This document shows, piece by piece, positions 24,593-34,700 of a DNA stretch of 64,000 nucleotides. The translations under genes and the position numbers were made by a program. A model generated the notes under the pieces. The model saw nothing but the letters and a program-made list of their open reading frames with translations, had not been told where the DNA came from and searched no databases. Source of the DNA: Phreatobacter sp. (GTDB lineage: Bacteria > Pseudomonadota > Alphaproteobacteria > Rhizobiales > Phreatobacteraceae); the NCBI RefSeq assembly GCF_027532945.1, contig NZ_JAPZTZ010000003.1, forward strand, positions 267,208 to 331,207, given 5' to 3'. The first letter of the stretch is position 1, and each line of letters starts with the position of its first letter.

Positions 24593-25516
24593 TCAGAGCA
24601 TGCCGCCGATGCGCAGACGGAACTGCTGTCGTTCGGCATTGACGAGGTCGTAGTTGCCCGTGGCGCCTGCCGCGGCGCGACCCCAGATCTGGGGCGTCCA
24701 GGCGACCGAAAGGAACACGTATTGCAAGGGCCCGACCGTACCGAACTCATGGTAAAGCGTCGGCCCGGCGAGGATGGCGTGGCCTGACCAGCGGCCATAG
24801 AAGGCATTGCCGAAGGAAGCTGCGTAGCGGGCATTGACGCCGACGAAAGTGTTGCCGCCCGGCGTCAGGCGATAGGTCGCGGCGAGGCCAAGTTCGAGGG
24901 CTGAATCGGCGACATGGCCGGGCGCCAGGCGCACGCGCTCCGTGCCCGGCCCGAGGCTGAAGTTGAAGGCCCCGTAAAGCCGATCCCCTGACAGGGCCAT
25001 GTCGATGGCGCCTTTGATCGCGACGGAATAGCGGTCGGCGGAGAAGGCCGTGCCCTCGGAGATTTTCGCATAGCGCGTCTCGATACCGACCGAGAAGCCG
25101 GGGTCGAAGGCGTGTTCGCCGCGCTCGCGGAACTGGTAGGCGACCTGGACCGACGCTCCGTCAAAGGCGGAACGATTGTGGTTGGGATAGCCCGGCACCG
25201 TGTTGTCGCGGATGGCATGGAAGGCGTGCCAGAAGGCCACCGAGATCATCCAGCGCGGCGCGGCGAGCCAGGTGGCCTCCACCTTGGAGTTGAGGGAGGT
25301 GAAGCGTCCGTTCTGCTTGCCGTGATGTCCGATGATCTCGGTCTGGATATCGACGGTGCAAGGCTCGCTGAGCGCCGTTCCGTCAAGGAAGCCGAAGGCG
25401 TCGTCCGGCTCGGCGGGGCTGGGTGGATGCTGAACCGGGGTGCACGTGGCAGCGAGCGCCGGCGAGGCGGCGAGCAGCGCCAAGCAACACAGCGTAGCCG
25501 GTAGCCCCCGGATCAT
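24593..25516 (-). CDS. Secreted outer-membrane beta-barrel-like protein, hypothetical
   Basis: A 307-residue protein with a clear signal peptide (MIRGLPATLCCLALLAASPALA). The mature part alternates hydrophobic and polar residues in short strands (RWMISVAFWHAFH, SVQVAYQFRERGEHAF, GVNARYAASFGNAFYGRWSG, LQYVFLSVAWTPQIWGR) and ends in RQQFRLRIGGML, a pattern for an outer-membrane barrel. The last ~60 residues resemble those of the next gene (25888-26763): both have GPTLY, an FLSVAW/ISLSW strand and ER-x-QF near the end, so they look like diverged paralogues. The family is not recognised. Convergent with the hydroxyacid dehydrogenase gene. Confidence 0.75.
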   Translation of the reverse strand: MIRGLPATLCCLALLAASPALAATCTPVQHPPSPAEPDDAFGFLDGTALSEPCTVDIQTEIIGHHGKQNGRFTSLNSKVEATWLAAPRWMISVAFWHAFHAIRDNTVPGYPNHNRSAFDGASVQVAYQFRERGEHAFDPGFSVGIETRYAKISEGTAFSADRYSVAIKGAIDMALSGDRLYGAFNFSLGPGTERVRLAPGHVADSALELGLAATYRLTPGGNTFVGVNARYAASFGNAFYGRWSGHAILAGPTLYHEFGTVGPLQYVFLSVAWTPQIWGRAAAGATGNYDLVNAERQQFRLRIGGML

Positions 25517-25887
25517 GGCGACGCCCCCCGTGCCGCGATTCCCTGGCCGACGGTATCTCAGTGGTGCATCGACTCACAAGCGAGAGACCGGCGGGTCGGG
25601 GACGATGAAAAGCGGCAATGCAACACGGACGGCGACATCGCCGTCATCATGACGAACACCGTGACCCTTCGGGCCGGCATCGTCGGCTGGCGCGAGCGCG
25701 TGGCCACCAATGCCGCCTGGCTCGCCTAGGCTCATGCAACGCCGGTCCTGAGCGGCGCGGCTCCGGTCTGCCTTGCCGATGCGATCATTCCGCCCCACGC
25801 GCCGGACGACGACGGCGCGCCCTTCGCCTCACCGGGGGCCGTGAGGCTTCGACGCCGATGCTCCCTGACGGGCTTCCCACGGGGGCG
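25517..25887. other. Intergenic stretch with possible coding remnant
   Basis: This 371-bp gap lies between the two barrel genes. No intact gene is supported. On the plus strand an ATG at 25649 opens a 26-codon frame (MTNTVTLRAGIVGWRERVAT...) ending in TAG at 25727-25729, and after a frame change a protein-like stretch GAAPVCLADAIIPPHAPDDD follows near 25755-25815. The codon usage and composition look like a decayed gene rather than random spacer, but I cannot name the parent. Confidence 0.3.
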
Positions 25888-26763
25888 TCAGAACCGTCGC
25901 CCCACCACCGCCAGGAACTGGTGGCGCTCGAAGTCGCGCATTTTGAGCGTACCAACGCCGCCCACCTCGCGGCCGGCGACCTGGACAGTCCAGGACAGGC
26001 TGATCCAGCCCTTCTCAATGGGCGCATAGAGGGTCGGACCGACGTGGATCGCGTCGCCCTGGAAGCGGCCGAAGGTCGAGCCGGCATAGGCCCGCTGGTA
26101 GATCAGCTCGGCACCGAGCCAGAGATTGTCGGCGACCCGTGCCGACCCCGCGATGGCCAGGCCGGCATTCGACGTCATGTCGAAACCGGCATTGCCCGAT
26201 ACGTAGCTGCGGCCGCTCGCCATGATGATGTTGGCCCCGAAAAGCAGGCGGTCCCAGATCGGCTCGATATCGAAGGCGAGTCGTGCCTCCACCTGATCAG
26301 ACCGCCCGCGTTCACCGGTGGCCATGTTGCGCTGGTCAGTGGTGGCCGCAAGCTGCAGCGTCATTCCGAATGGGGCACGCTCGCGGTCGAGAAAGCGATA
26401 ACGGCCCTGGATGCCGAAGCCTGTGACGAATGCGCCGCGTACATCGGTGGTCCCCGGGACGTTGTGATTGTTGGCGGTCAGCCCGCGCAGCGACAGAGAC
26501 GCCGAGAAATTCTCCACCACGCCGTATTTGAGCTCCAAAGTCGGGCTGGTGGTCGCATAGGCCCCCGCGCGGCGACCGATGCGGCCCGGCAGCACCAGAT
26601 GCGGGACGAATGCTCCCGGCTCCTCCGTGTCGGCGCCGGAGGTCTGGCCGAAGAGATGTTCGGTGTCGACCTCACTCGCGCGCTGCCGTCCCGGCGGATC
26701 GGCGAAGGCCGAGGCGCATCCGGACCAGAGGACAAGAGCGAGAAGCGGCGTGCGACGCGACAC
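25888..26763 (-). CDS. Secreted outer-membrane beta-barrel-like protein, hypothetical (paralogue)
   Basis: A 291-residue protein. The GTG at 26761-26763 is chosen because AGGAGG stands 6 nt before it; the resulting start (M)SRRTPLLALVLWSGCASAFA is a good signal peptide, while a TTG further upstream lies beyond the ribosome site. The mature protein shows amphipathic strands such as PTLELKYGVVENFSASLSL, FGIQGRYRFLD and GAELIYQRAYAGSTFGRF and ends in a phenylalanine (HQFLAVVGRRF), a usual C-terminal barrel signal. It is related to the protein encoded at 24593-25516 in its C-terminal third. A 17-bp motif shared with the oprB-like gene lies 41 bp upstream. Confidence 0.75.
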   Translation of the reverse strand: MSRRTPLLALVLWSGCASAFADPPGRQRASEVDTEHLFGQTSGADTEEPGAFVPHLVLPGRIGRRAGAYATTSPTLELKYGVVENFSASLSLRGLTANNHNVPGTTDVRGAFVTGFGIQGRYRFLDRERAPFGMTLQLAATTDQRNMATGERGRSDQVEARLAFDIEPIWDRLLFGANIIMASGRSYVSGNAGFDMTSNAGLAIAGSARVADNLWLGAELIYQRAYAGSTFGRFQGDAIHVGPTLYAPIEKGWISLSWTVQVAGREVGGVGTLKMRDFERHQFLAVVGRRF

Positions 26764-26803
26764 GGAGTACCTCCTGAGGCCCGAAATCGCGGCCTCTTGC
26801 AAA

Positions 26804-26820
26804 TGCGAACTGTTTGCAAC
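26804..26820 (-). promoter_or_regulatory. Shared 17-bp operator-like motif, copy 1
   Basis: On the minus strand this reads GTTGCAAACAGTTCGCA. The same pattern GTTGC(A/G)AA(N4)TCGCA occurs at 28396-28412, again a few tens of bp upstream of an outer-membrane-protein start. It lies 41 bp before the GTG of the barrel gene. Overlapping palindromic TTGCAA hexamers flank it. It suggests co-regulation by one unknown regulator. Confidence 0.5.
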
Positions 26821-26951
26821 AATATCGATGGATCCGGCTTTGTCCAGTCGGATGAGCCATGCCGACCTGCCCGGTCAGGGGGACTGTTGCGGAAAACTCC
26901 CGGCGGCGCTTCCGGCCGCGTCGGCAGGCGAGTCGTGAAGTCGGCAGGAGT

Positions 26952-28331
26952 TCAGAACCGGACCATGGTCCGGATGCCGCCGACGAGTGCGTTGCGGCCG
27001 GGATCGCCATTGGGGTGGATCACATAGGTGAGCACCGGCTGCACCGTGAGACCGGGCCTAACCAGGGCCTGATAGGTGAATTCCAGGTTGAGCTCGTAGT
27101 CGCGGATCACCGTCGGCAGCCCGGTGAAGATGGCAACATCGCGGTCGAAGGCGCGCGCACGATCGGAGAAGCGCGAATAGTCGATGCCGAACCCGAATTT
27201 GTCGTCCGGGCGATGCGGGATCATGCCGGAGAAGATGATGCCGCCGTCAGCGAAAAAGCCGATGAGGTTGCGGTCGCCAGGGCTGAAGGAGACACGGCCG
27301 TAGAGGCTGACGCCGCTGTCCGCATCGCCGCCCTGCGGGCGATAGATCTGTTGGTCCACCACGGCATAGAGACCCCAGTTGCCGCGCCGGGACAACGGCA
27401 CTCCGGACCCGGTAGGGTTCGCGATCAGCGTTCCGTCATTGGCAAAGCGCTGATCGTTGAAACGGCCGAGATGCGCCCAGGTGCCGAGCTTGATCGTGGT
27501 CGCGAGGCCGGTGTCGGTGGGTGCCCGGTTCTGCCGCCACTGCGCCTCGGCCATGAGCAGAGCCGGATCGGTGACACGGAAGTTCAGGCCGTAGCGGTTG
27601 CGCAACTGCTCGTCGCCGGCACCGGGACCGGCCGGATTGCCGTTGAAGATGGCGAAGAGCAGCGACCAGTTCGGGGTCGGATCGATCTTGAGGCGCACAC
27701 CGGGCGTGGAGAGCGGATAGGCCGGGCCGCCGCTCTGCAGGTTGGCTGCGGCGATGGTCGCCCAGTCGCTCTGCAGCATGAGCGCGCTCATGGCGGAGAA
27801 GAAGAACTCCGTGTCGGCGGCCAGCTGACCGACCCTGACGCTGGCGGCGCCACCGGCGAATTTCTGCTCCAGCCACAGTTCCGACAGACGGATCGTCGGC
27901 ACGGCCTCGATGGCGGCGATGGTGTTGAGGCCGCCGACATAGTCGCGGCGGATCCGGCCGGTGTTGTGGATGAAAAAGACATTCGAATAGAAGGTGAGGC
28001 CCTGGAGGCCCATCAGCTTCTCGAGGTCGGCCTGCATCGCCGCCTCGAGCTTGCCCTGGTTGATGACGCCGCGCCTGAGGCCGCCGACGGCATTGCCGAG
28101 GACGTCGTTGGTGTAGAGCAGGTTCCAGTTGATGCCGCGTTCGGCGAGCCAGCGCCGCGTGCCGGACGGATCGCCGTCCGAAGGCAGGGACGTCGCGATC
28201 GAGGGCACCGGCACGCCGGCCCCATTGTATTCGGGCTGGTCGGCCATGGCGGGCCGCAGCGTTGCCGCGGCGCCGAGAAGCAGGCCAGACGTCAGCGCGA
28301 GGGCTCCCGCCCCCCTGAAAATGTCGCGCAT
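26952..28331 (-). CDS. OprB-family carbohydrate-selective porin
   Basis: A 459-residue outer-membrane porin of the OprB family. It starts with a signal peptide (MRDIFRGAGALALTSGLLLG, cut near AMADQ). Family parts: RRWLAERGINWNLLYTNDVLGN, QADLEKLMGLQGLTFYSNVFFIHN, SELWLEQKFAGGAASVRVGQLAADTEFF, and SGVSLYGRVSFSPGDRNLIGFFADGG. It ends VGGIRTMVRF with the terminal Phe expected for barrel insertion. These porins pass sugars across the outer membrane. It has its own promoter region with a motif shared with the neighbouring barrel gene. No sugar transporter is directly adjacent. Confidence 0.88.
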   Translation of the reverse strand: MRDIFRGAGALALTSGLLLGAAATLRPAMADQPEYNGAGVPVPSIATSLPSDGDPSGTRRWLAERGINWNLLYTNDVLGNAVGGLRRGVINQGKLEAAMQADLEKLMGLQGLTFYSNVFFIHNTGRIRRDYVGGLNTIAAIEAVPTIRLSELWLEQKFAGGAASVRVGQLAADTEFFFSAMSALMLQSDWATIAAANLQSGGPAYPLSTPGVRLKIDPTPNWSLLFAIFNGNPAGPGAGDEQLRNRYGLNFRVTDPALLMAEAQWRQNRAPTDTGLATTIKLGTWAHLGRFNDQRFANDGTLIANPTGSGVPLSRRGNWGLYAVVDQQIYRPQGGDADSGVSLYGRVSFSPGDRNLIGFFADGGIIFSGMIPHRPDDKFGFGIDYSRFSDRARAFDRDVAIFTGLPTVIRDYELNLEFTYQALVRPGLTVQPVLTYVIHPNGDPGRNALVGGIRTMVRF

Positions 28332-28395
28332 CAGCCACCCCTACCCGCAACGATAAAAGCCCTGCCATAGGGCGGCTATCGGAGCAAACGTTTCC

Positions 28396-28412
28396 TGCGA
28401 GTCATTCGCAAC
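28396..28412 (-). promoter_or_regulatory. Shared 17-bp operator-like motif, copy 2
   Basis: On the minus strand this reads GTTGCGAATGACTCGCA, matching copy 1 at 26804-26820 in 11 fixed positions with equal spacing; TGCGA-N5-TCGCA within it is a palindrome. It lies 65 bp upstream of the OprB-like start. A third partial copy (GTTGCAAACAGTT on the minus strand, identical to copy 1 over 13 bases) is at 28447-28459, so the divergent glycosyltransferase gene may also be controlled. Confidence 0.5.
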
Positions 28413-28497
28413 AGGACGATGACACCCGGGCCCGCTTTGGCTGTGTAACTGTTTGCAACGCAGCATAGAAAGGCGTAAGGCGACATTCGATTTCATT

Positions 28498-30096
28498 GTG
28501 CGAAGTCGGTCCGATCAGTTGCCCGTTTCCCCCGTTTTTTGGCGCTCGGAGCGCCAGCTGGCCGCGACGGCTCCTCAGGCCTCGCTGGCTGCGCTGGTGG
28601 CGCGGCATGGCGGTCGCATCTTCTGGACCCTGGCGCTGACCCACGCAGTTCTGTCGGTGGTTGCGCCGGCGATTGGTTTCCACACCCTGCCGCGCGACAC
28701 GATCGAGGGCTTCCTCTGGGGCCGCAGCTTCCAGTGGGGCTATTTCAAGCATCCGCCCCTGCAGGCCTGGATCCTCGGCTGGAGCGAGACCGTGGCTCCG
28801 CGCGCCGCATGGCTCGCCTATCTCTATGCCCAGATCTGCGCGCTGGTGACGCTCTTTGCCATATGGCGCCTGGCGCGGACTATCCTCGGGCCCGCAGCCG
28901 GCGTCATCGCCAGCATGCTGACGCTGGTCGGCATCCACTATTACGGCCCGCCCATGGCGACCTTCACGCCGGACACGCTGTCGGCGCCGCTCTGGGCCCT
29001 CACCGGCCTGTTCTGGTGGCGTGCGGTGGTGCAGCGCCGGCCGCTGTTCTGGTTTGCCCTGGCGCTCACCGTCGCCGTCTCGGTCTATGCGAAATATGTC
29101 GTGCTGCTGCTGGTCGGCGTGCTCGGCGTCCTCACCCTGGGCACGCCCGAGGGCCGTAAGGAGCTGATGCGCCGCGAACCCTGGCTGGCGCTGGTCTTCG
29201 GCCTGTTGCTGGCGGCACCCCACATCGCCTGGATCATCGATGCCGGCGGCTCCTCGCTCGCCCATGCGGTCTCGACCGACGCCAAGGCCGGCACGTTCGG
29301 GATGCGGCTGTGGTTCTGCTTCAGTTTCCTGATGGCGCAGGTTGTCGAGCACAGCGGCCTCATCGCGCTGGTGGTGCTCTGCATCGGGATCGGGCGGGCA
29401 CGCCCCGCAACCGAGCTCATCATCGAGGAACGGCCTGTGGCCGAGCGAGAGCGGGCCATACTGCTCGCCATGGCCTTCGCGCCAATCCTGATCGCCCTGC
29501 TCACCAATCTCATCGTCGGGGGCGAGTTCCGCCAGGGTCGCGGCACCGCGCTCTTCGCCTTTTCCGGCATCGCCGCTGTCCTGATTGCAGGCCCTGTCCT
29601 GCGTATCGGCCGGCTGAGGGTTGCCGCCGTCATCGCCCTCACCATGGTCGTGGCGCTGCCGATCATCAATGCCGGCCATCACCACCTGCGCCTCGCCTGG
29701 GGGGCGGCCGTCGTGCCGACGCTCTATCCGGCCCGGGCCCTTGCCACGGAACTCGAGGCGCGCTGGAAGGAGCGCACCGCGCTGCCGCTGCGCATCGTCG
29801 TCGGCGAGCGTTGGCACGCCGGCAACATCGCCTTCTATGCCAATTCCAGGCCGCAGATCCTGCTCGACGGCGATTTCCGCATCTCGCCGTGGATCAGCCG
29901 CGAGCGCCTCGCGCGCGAGGGCGCGCTTCTCGTCTGGCACCCGTCCGACCGCGCGATGCTCGCGCGCCTTCGCGACCTCGTTCCGGATCTCGAAGCGGAG
30001 GGCTATGCCTTTGCGCCGCCCGCGGTTCGCGGCGGCGTGCCATCGCGGCTCGCCTATGCGGTGATCGAACCGGAACCGGTCGACGACGAAGACTGA
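28498..30096 (+). CDS. GT39-like membrane glycosyltransferase (ArnT/PMT type)
   Basis: A polytopic protein of about 532 residues with around ten membrane segments. The first periplasmic loop contains LPRDTIEGFLWGRSFQWGYFKHPPLQAW, where the acidic residue and the YxKHPPL motif match GT39 glycosyltransferases of the ArnT/YchU type, which transfer sugars or aminoarabinose from undecaprenyl phosphate to lipid A or other acceptors. A soluble C-terminal part follows (RIVVGERWHAGNIAFYA). The start is uncertain: no ATG is near; a GTG at 28498 is used, while a TTG at 28453 lies within an operator-like motif and is less likely. Its acceptor is unknown. Confidence 0.82.
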   Translation: MRSRSDQLPVSPVFWRSERQLAATAPQASLAALVARHGGRIFWTLALTHAVLSVVAPAIGFHTLPRDTIEGFLWGRSFQWGYFKHPPLQAWILGWSETVAPRAAWLAYLYAQICALVTLFAIWRLARTILGPAAGVIASMLTLVGIHYYGPPMATFTPDTLSAPLWALTGLFWWRAVVQRRPLFWFALALTVAVSVYAKYVVLLLVGVLGVLTLGTPEGRKELMRREPWLALVFGLLLAAPHIAWIIDAGGSSLAHAVSTDAKAGTFGMRLWFCFSFLMAQVVEHSGLIALVVLCIGIGRARPATELIIEERPVAERERAILLAMAFAPILIALLTNLIVGGEFRQGRGTALFAFSGIAAVLIAGPVLRIGRLRVAAVIALTMVVALPIINAGHHHLRLAWGAAVVPTLYPARALATELEARWKERTALPLRIVVGERWHAGNIAFYANSRPQILLDGDFRISPWISRERLAREGALLVWHPSDRAMLARLRDLVPDLEAEGYAFAPPAVRGGVPSRLAYAVIEPEPVDDED

Positions 30097-30108
30097 CGCG
30101 TCCGGCCG

Positions 30109-31620
30109 TCAGCGCCGCGGCGTCTCGGCCGGCGGCACGACACGCAGGTCACGCCAGGCATCGCCGCGCACCTCCCAGTCCGACCGCGCCGGTGCCACCG
30201 GCTGCCCCGCCGGCACAAGGCTGGCGATGCCGAGCCGCGCCGGTTCAAGGCGTCCCGTGGCGGCCAGGATGCTGAAGGTCGCGACAATCCGGTCGCCCTG
30301 CGCCTGGATCAGGCGGCCGCGGGCGATGGTGAGGTCCTGCTGAGCGTTCAGGAGCTCGACGAGGGTGCGCACGCCCGCCTCGACCTGCTTCTGCATGCCG
30401 TCGACACTGACCTCTGCCGCCTTCGACTCCGTCGTCGCCGCACGGATCGTTGCGCCCGCGCTCAGATAGGCAGTGTAGCCGGCATAGGCGGCCGAGCGCG
30501 CCTGAAGACGCGCAGAGTCCAGCTGAAGGCGGGCTGCTCCAAGGAGCTCCTGAGCCTGGCGAACCTGCGCCTCCGGCCCTCCGCCGGCATAGAGCGGCAC
30601 TGTCAGACGACCGGTCAACTGGGCGCTGTCGGTGCGCCGCGTGCTGGCGTCCGTGTCGAGATCACGAGCCACTGCGCCTTGCATCGAAAGTTGCGGCAGC
30701 ATTTGGCCCTGTGCGATCCGCACGGCGGCGTCGGCCGCACGCACCTGCTCCGTGGCTGCCAAAACCGCGGGATTGCCGGTTCCCGCAAGATCGCGGGATG
30801 AATCGCGACTGGACGGCAGCAAGGCGTCGAGCGAACGGACCGGGCGGAGCTGGTTCGCCGCCGGAGCGCCCACCAGACGGGCGAAACGGTCGCGGGCGAT
30901 CTGCAGGTCGGCCTCAGCGGCGGCCAAGTCCGCCTGCCCGCGGCTGAGGCGTGCTTCAGCCTGGGCCACGTCGGTCGGGGTCGCGACACCGGAAGACAGG
31001 CGCGTTCTTGCGCTGCTCAGCGTGGTGTTGAGAAAGCCGATGTTGCGCCGTTGCACGTCGACGAGCGCATGTCCCGTGAGCACGGCGACATAGCTGGCCG
31101 CGACATCCAGAAGAATCGACTGCTCAACGGCGCGCAACTGCTGCCTTTGCCCTTCGGTAAGCCGCTGAGCCTGGATCACGGAGTTCTGTGTGCGGCCGCC
31201 GTCGAAAAGACTTTGGGTGGCGACGAGACCGACGCCGCGCATGCCGACGGTGGCGCTGTTGATCGTGTTGGTGGGCGTCCCACGCAAGGTTTCACGGGTG
31301 GCCAGAACGCCGGCATAGGCCGTGGCGCTGACCTGCGGCAGGCCGGCCGCACGCGCCTGGGCGATGCTCTCGGCGGTGGCGCGCACCTGGCCGCGCTGGG
31401 CCTGGATGTCGGGATTGGTCGCGAAGGCGCGGGCGAGCGCCGCCTCCAGCGTGGTGATGCCGACGGGGGCGGCCGGCGGCCGGCTGCCCTGGGCGGAGCG
31501 TGGCTGCGTGCCCTCGGCGATGGCGGGCGCGACGAAGCCCGCGGCCAGGGCCGCCACCGCCAGCGCAATCAGCGATGCGCCGGCCCAGCGGGAACGACGG
31601 GGAGGCAGCTGGCGGTTCAT
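30109..31620 (-). CDS. TolC-family outer-membrane efflux protein
   Basis: A 503-residue TolC-like protein. A cationic N-terminus and signal segment (SLIALAVAALAAGFVAPAIA) are followed by two similar helical repeats: first TTLEALARAFATNPDIQAQRGQ-like text (ITTLEAALARAFATNPDIQA) through QSLFDGGRTQNSV, second with LTVPLYAGGGPEAQVRQAQE. These (LFDGG, LYAGG) turns mark the two beta-strand hairpins, and GVATPTDVAQAEARL and EAGVRTLVELLNAQQDL are conserved helix ends. It forms the outer-membrane channel for the RND pump encoded 88 bp upstream in the same operon. Confidence 0.93.
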   Translation of the reverse strand: MNRQLPPRRSRWAGASLIALAVAALAAGFVAPAIAEGTQPRSAQGSRPPAAPVGITTLEAALARAFATNPDIQAQRGQVRATAESIAQARAAGLPQVSATAYAGVLATRETLRGTPTNTINSATVGMRGVGLVATQSLFDGGRTQNSVIQAQRLTEGQRQQLRAVEQSILLDVAASYVAVLTGHALVDVQRRNIGFLNTTLSSARTRLSSGVATPTDVAQAEARLSRGQADLAAAEADLQIARDRFARLVGAPAANQLRPVRSLDALLPSSRDSSRDLAGTGNPAVLAATEQVRAADAAVRIAQGQMLPQLSMQGAVARDLDTDASTRRTDSAQLTGRLTVPLYAGGGPEAQVRQAQELLGAARLQLDSARLQARSAAYAGYTAYLSAGATIRAATTESKAAEVSVDGMQKQVEAGVRTLVELLNAQQDLTIARGRLIQAQGDRIVATFSILAATGRLEPARLGIASLVPAGQPVAPARSDWEVRGDAWRDLRVVPPAETPRR

Positions 31621-31708
31621 GAACAGGCTCGCGACATGACCGCCACCAACGCCTGTCGGCCGGCGAAGTCAAACGGCAGAATGCCGCGCGACAAGGCGAT
31701 CCCCAGGC

Positions 31709-34700
31709 TCATGTCACCACCTCGCTCTCGTCTCGCTGACGGCGCGACACGAGCGCGATCAGCGCCGGGAGGATGATGAGGATGAGGAAGGGAGCGACCA
31801 GGATACCGCCCACCACGACGAAGGCGAGCGGGCGCTGCACCTGGCTGCCGATGCCGGTGTTGAGCGCCGCCGGCAGCAGGCCGACGCAAGCTGCGACGCA
31901 GGTGATGAGCACCGGCCGCATGCGGACCCTGCCGCATTCGATCGCCGCCTCGATGCGATCGCGACCCGCCCCGACAAGGCTGTTGAAATAGGAGATGACG
32001 ATGATGCCCTCCATCACCGACACGCCGACCAGCGCGATGAAGCCGATGGCGGCGGAGACGCCGAAGGGCGTGCCGGTCAGCACCAGCGAGAAGATGCCGC
32101 CGACCATGGCAAGCGGCACGACCGAAAGCGCGAGCAGCGTGTCGACAATGGAGTTGAAGTTGGCGAAGAGCAGGAAGGCGATGAGCAGCAGGGTGATCGG
32201 CACGACCACCTGGAGGCGGGCGATGGCGTTCTGCAGGTTCTCGAACTCCCCGGCCCATTCCATACGCATGCCGGCGGGCAGTTGGACCTGCTCGGCCATC
32301 TTGGTCTGCGCCTCCTGAATCGCCGATCCAAGGTCGCGGTCGCGCACGGAGAAGCGGATCGGGATGTAGCGCTGCTGCTGCTCGCGATAAATGGCGGCGG
32401 CACCGGAGACGAGGTTGACGGACGCCACTTCGCTGAGCGGGATCTGCGTGACCGTCCCGGACGCATCCACTGCGCCGATGCGCAGGTTGAGGATGGCCTC
32501 GGGGCTCTGGCGGAACTCTGGCGCGAGGCGGACGATGATGGGGAAGCGCCGGTCGCTACCGGGCTCGAAGAAGTCACCGGGCGTGTCGCCGCCGATGGCG
32601 GTCCGGATCGCGGTGTTGATGTCACCGGGGCTGAGGCCGTAGCGCCCGGCGGCGAGCCGGTCGATGCGGATGGTCAGCGTCGGCTGGCCGAGCACGGTGA
32701 AGACGGCGAGGTCGTCGATGCCGCGCACGCTGGCGAGGACGCGGCGCACCCTCTCGGCCTGTTCGGTGGCGACCTCGAGATTGTTGCCGAAGAGCTTGAT
32801 GGCGTTCTCGCCCTTCACGCCCGAGGCGGCCTCGGAGACGTTGTCCTCGAGATATTGCGAGAAGTTGAAGTCGACGCCGGGGAATTCCCGCGAGAGCCGC
32901 GCGAGCATCTGCTCGACGAGCTTGTTCTTGTCGACGCCCTGGCGCCATTGCTCAGGCGGCTTGAGGGGCGTGAAGAACTCGACATTGTTGAAGCCGGCGA
33001 CTTCGGTGCCGTCGTCGGTGCGGCCCTGCTGGGAGACGACGCTCTGCACTTCCGGATAGCTTGCGATCACCCGCCGGATGCGATTGGCGTAGAGGTTGCC
33101 CTCCTCCAGCGAGATGGTCGGATTGAGGGTGGCGCGGATCCAGAGGTTGCCCTCTTCCAGCTTCGGCAGGAATTCGAGTCCCAGGGTGCGGCCGGCGAGC
33201 AGCGACACGGCGAGCAGAACGACTGCGCAGACCATGGTGATGCCGCGATGCGCCACGGCCCGGGCGAGCATCGGCTCGTAGACGGCGCGGATGCCGCGAA
33301 CGATGAAGGTTTCCTTCTCGGACAGGTGCCCCCGCAGCAGGAAGACGGCGAGGGCCGGCGTGACGAAGAAGGCGCAGATCAGGCCGCCCGAGAGCGCATA
33401 GGCATAGGTCTTCGCCATGGGCGAGAAGATGTGCCCTTCGACGCCCTGCATGGTGAAGAGCGGCAGGAAGCTCGTCACAATGATGAGGCAGGAGAAGATG
33501 ATCGCCGTGCCCACCTGATTGGAGGCGGTCAGGATCGTGTGGATGCGGCCGCGCAGGTCGGTGGCGGCATCCTCCTTGATCCCGTGCTTCTCCTTCTCGT
33601 GACTTCGTTCGGAGAGCATGCGGAAGATGTTCTCGGTCATGATGACCGCGGCATCGACGATGAGGCCGAAATCGACCGCGCCGACCGAGAGAAGGTTGGC
33701 GGATTCCCCCCTCACGACCATGAACGTCACGGCGAAGGCGAGCGCGAAGGGAATGGTCAGCGCAACAATGACCGCCGAGCGGAAATTGCCGAGGAACAGC
33801 CACTGCACGATGAAGATCAGCGCGATGCCGAAGGACGCGCTGTGCAGCACCGTATGGGTGGTGATGTCGATGAGTTCCTTGCGGTCGTAGATGCGCTCGA
33901 TCCTGACACCGGGCGGCAGCACGCCGCCGTTGTTGATCCGGGCCACCTCGGCGAGGACGCGCTCGATGGTCGGGCGGCTCTGCTCGCCGCGGCGCATGAG
34001 GACGATGCCCTGGACAATGTCGTCGTCGTTGTTCTGGCCGGCAATGCCGAGGCGCGTCTTGTGGCCGATGGAGACCGTGGCGATGTCGCGCACGCGGACG
34101 GGGGTCGTGCCGGCATTGGCGACGAAGGTGTCCGCAATGTCCTCGATCGAAGAGATGAGGCCGACGCCGCGGATGACGCCGGATTGCGCCCCGAGCGACA
34201 CGGTGTTGCCGCCGACATTCTGGTTGGAGTTCTGCAGCGCCGTCATCAGCTGCGGCATGGTCAGGCCATAGGCGAGCAGCTTGTTGAAATCGACGGTGAC
34301 CTCATAGGCCTTGCTCTTGCCGCCCCAGCCGATGGCGTCGACGACGCCGGGGATGGAGCGGAAGCGGCGCTGAAGCACCCAGTTCTGCAGGGTGTTGAGA
34401 TCGGTGACGGAATAGTCGGGCGGCCCGACGAGCCGGTATCGGAAGATTTCGCCGATGGGGCTGAGCGGGGAGATCTGCGGCTGGGCGCCGTTCGGCAGGC
34501 CGGAGAGCAGCGACAGCTGGTTCAGGACGCGCTGGAGCGCCACCTCGTAGGTGACGTCATAGGTGAACTGCAGCTTCACGTCCGACAGGCCGAAGACGGA
34601 GGTCGTGCGGATCAGCCTGAGGTTCTGCAGGCCCGCGGTGACCGATTCGATCGGCACGGTGATGTAGCGCTCGATCTCCTCGGAGGAGAGCCCTGGCGCC

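Noticed and set aside
28453..28497. TTG start for the glycosyltransferase at 28453
   Set aside because: It lies inside a copy of the shared operator-like motif and has no ribosome site; a later GTG is preferred, though still uncertain.
28402..29940. Open frame of 512 codons on the minus strand
   Set aside because: Antisense to the membrane glycosyltransferase; rich in charged residues and lacking any motif.
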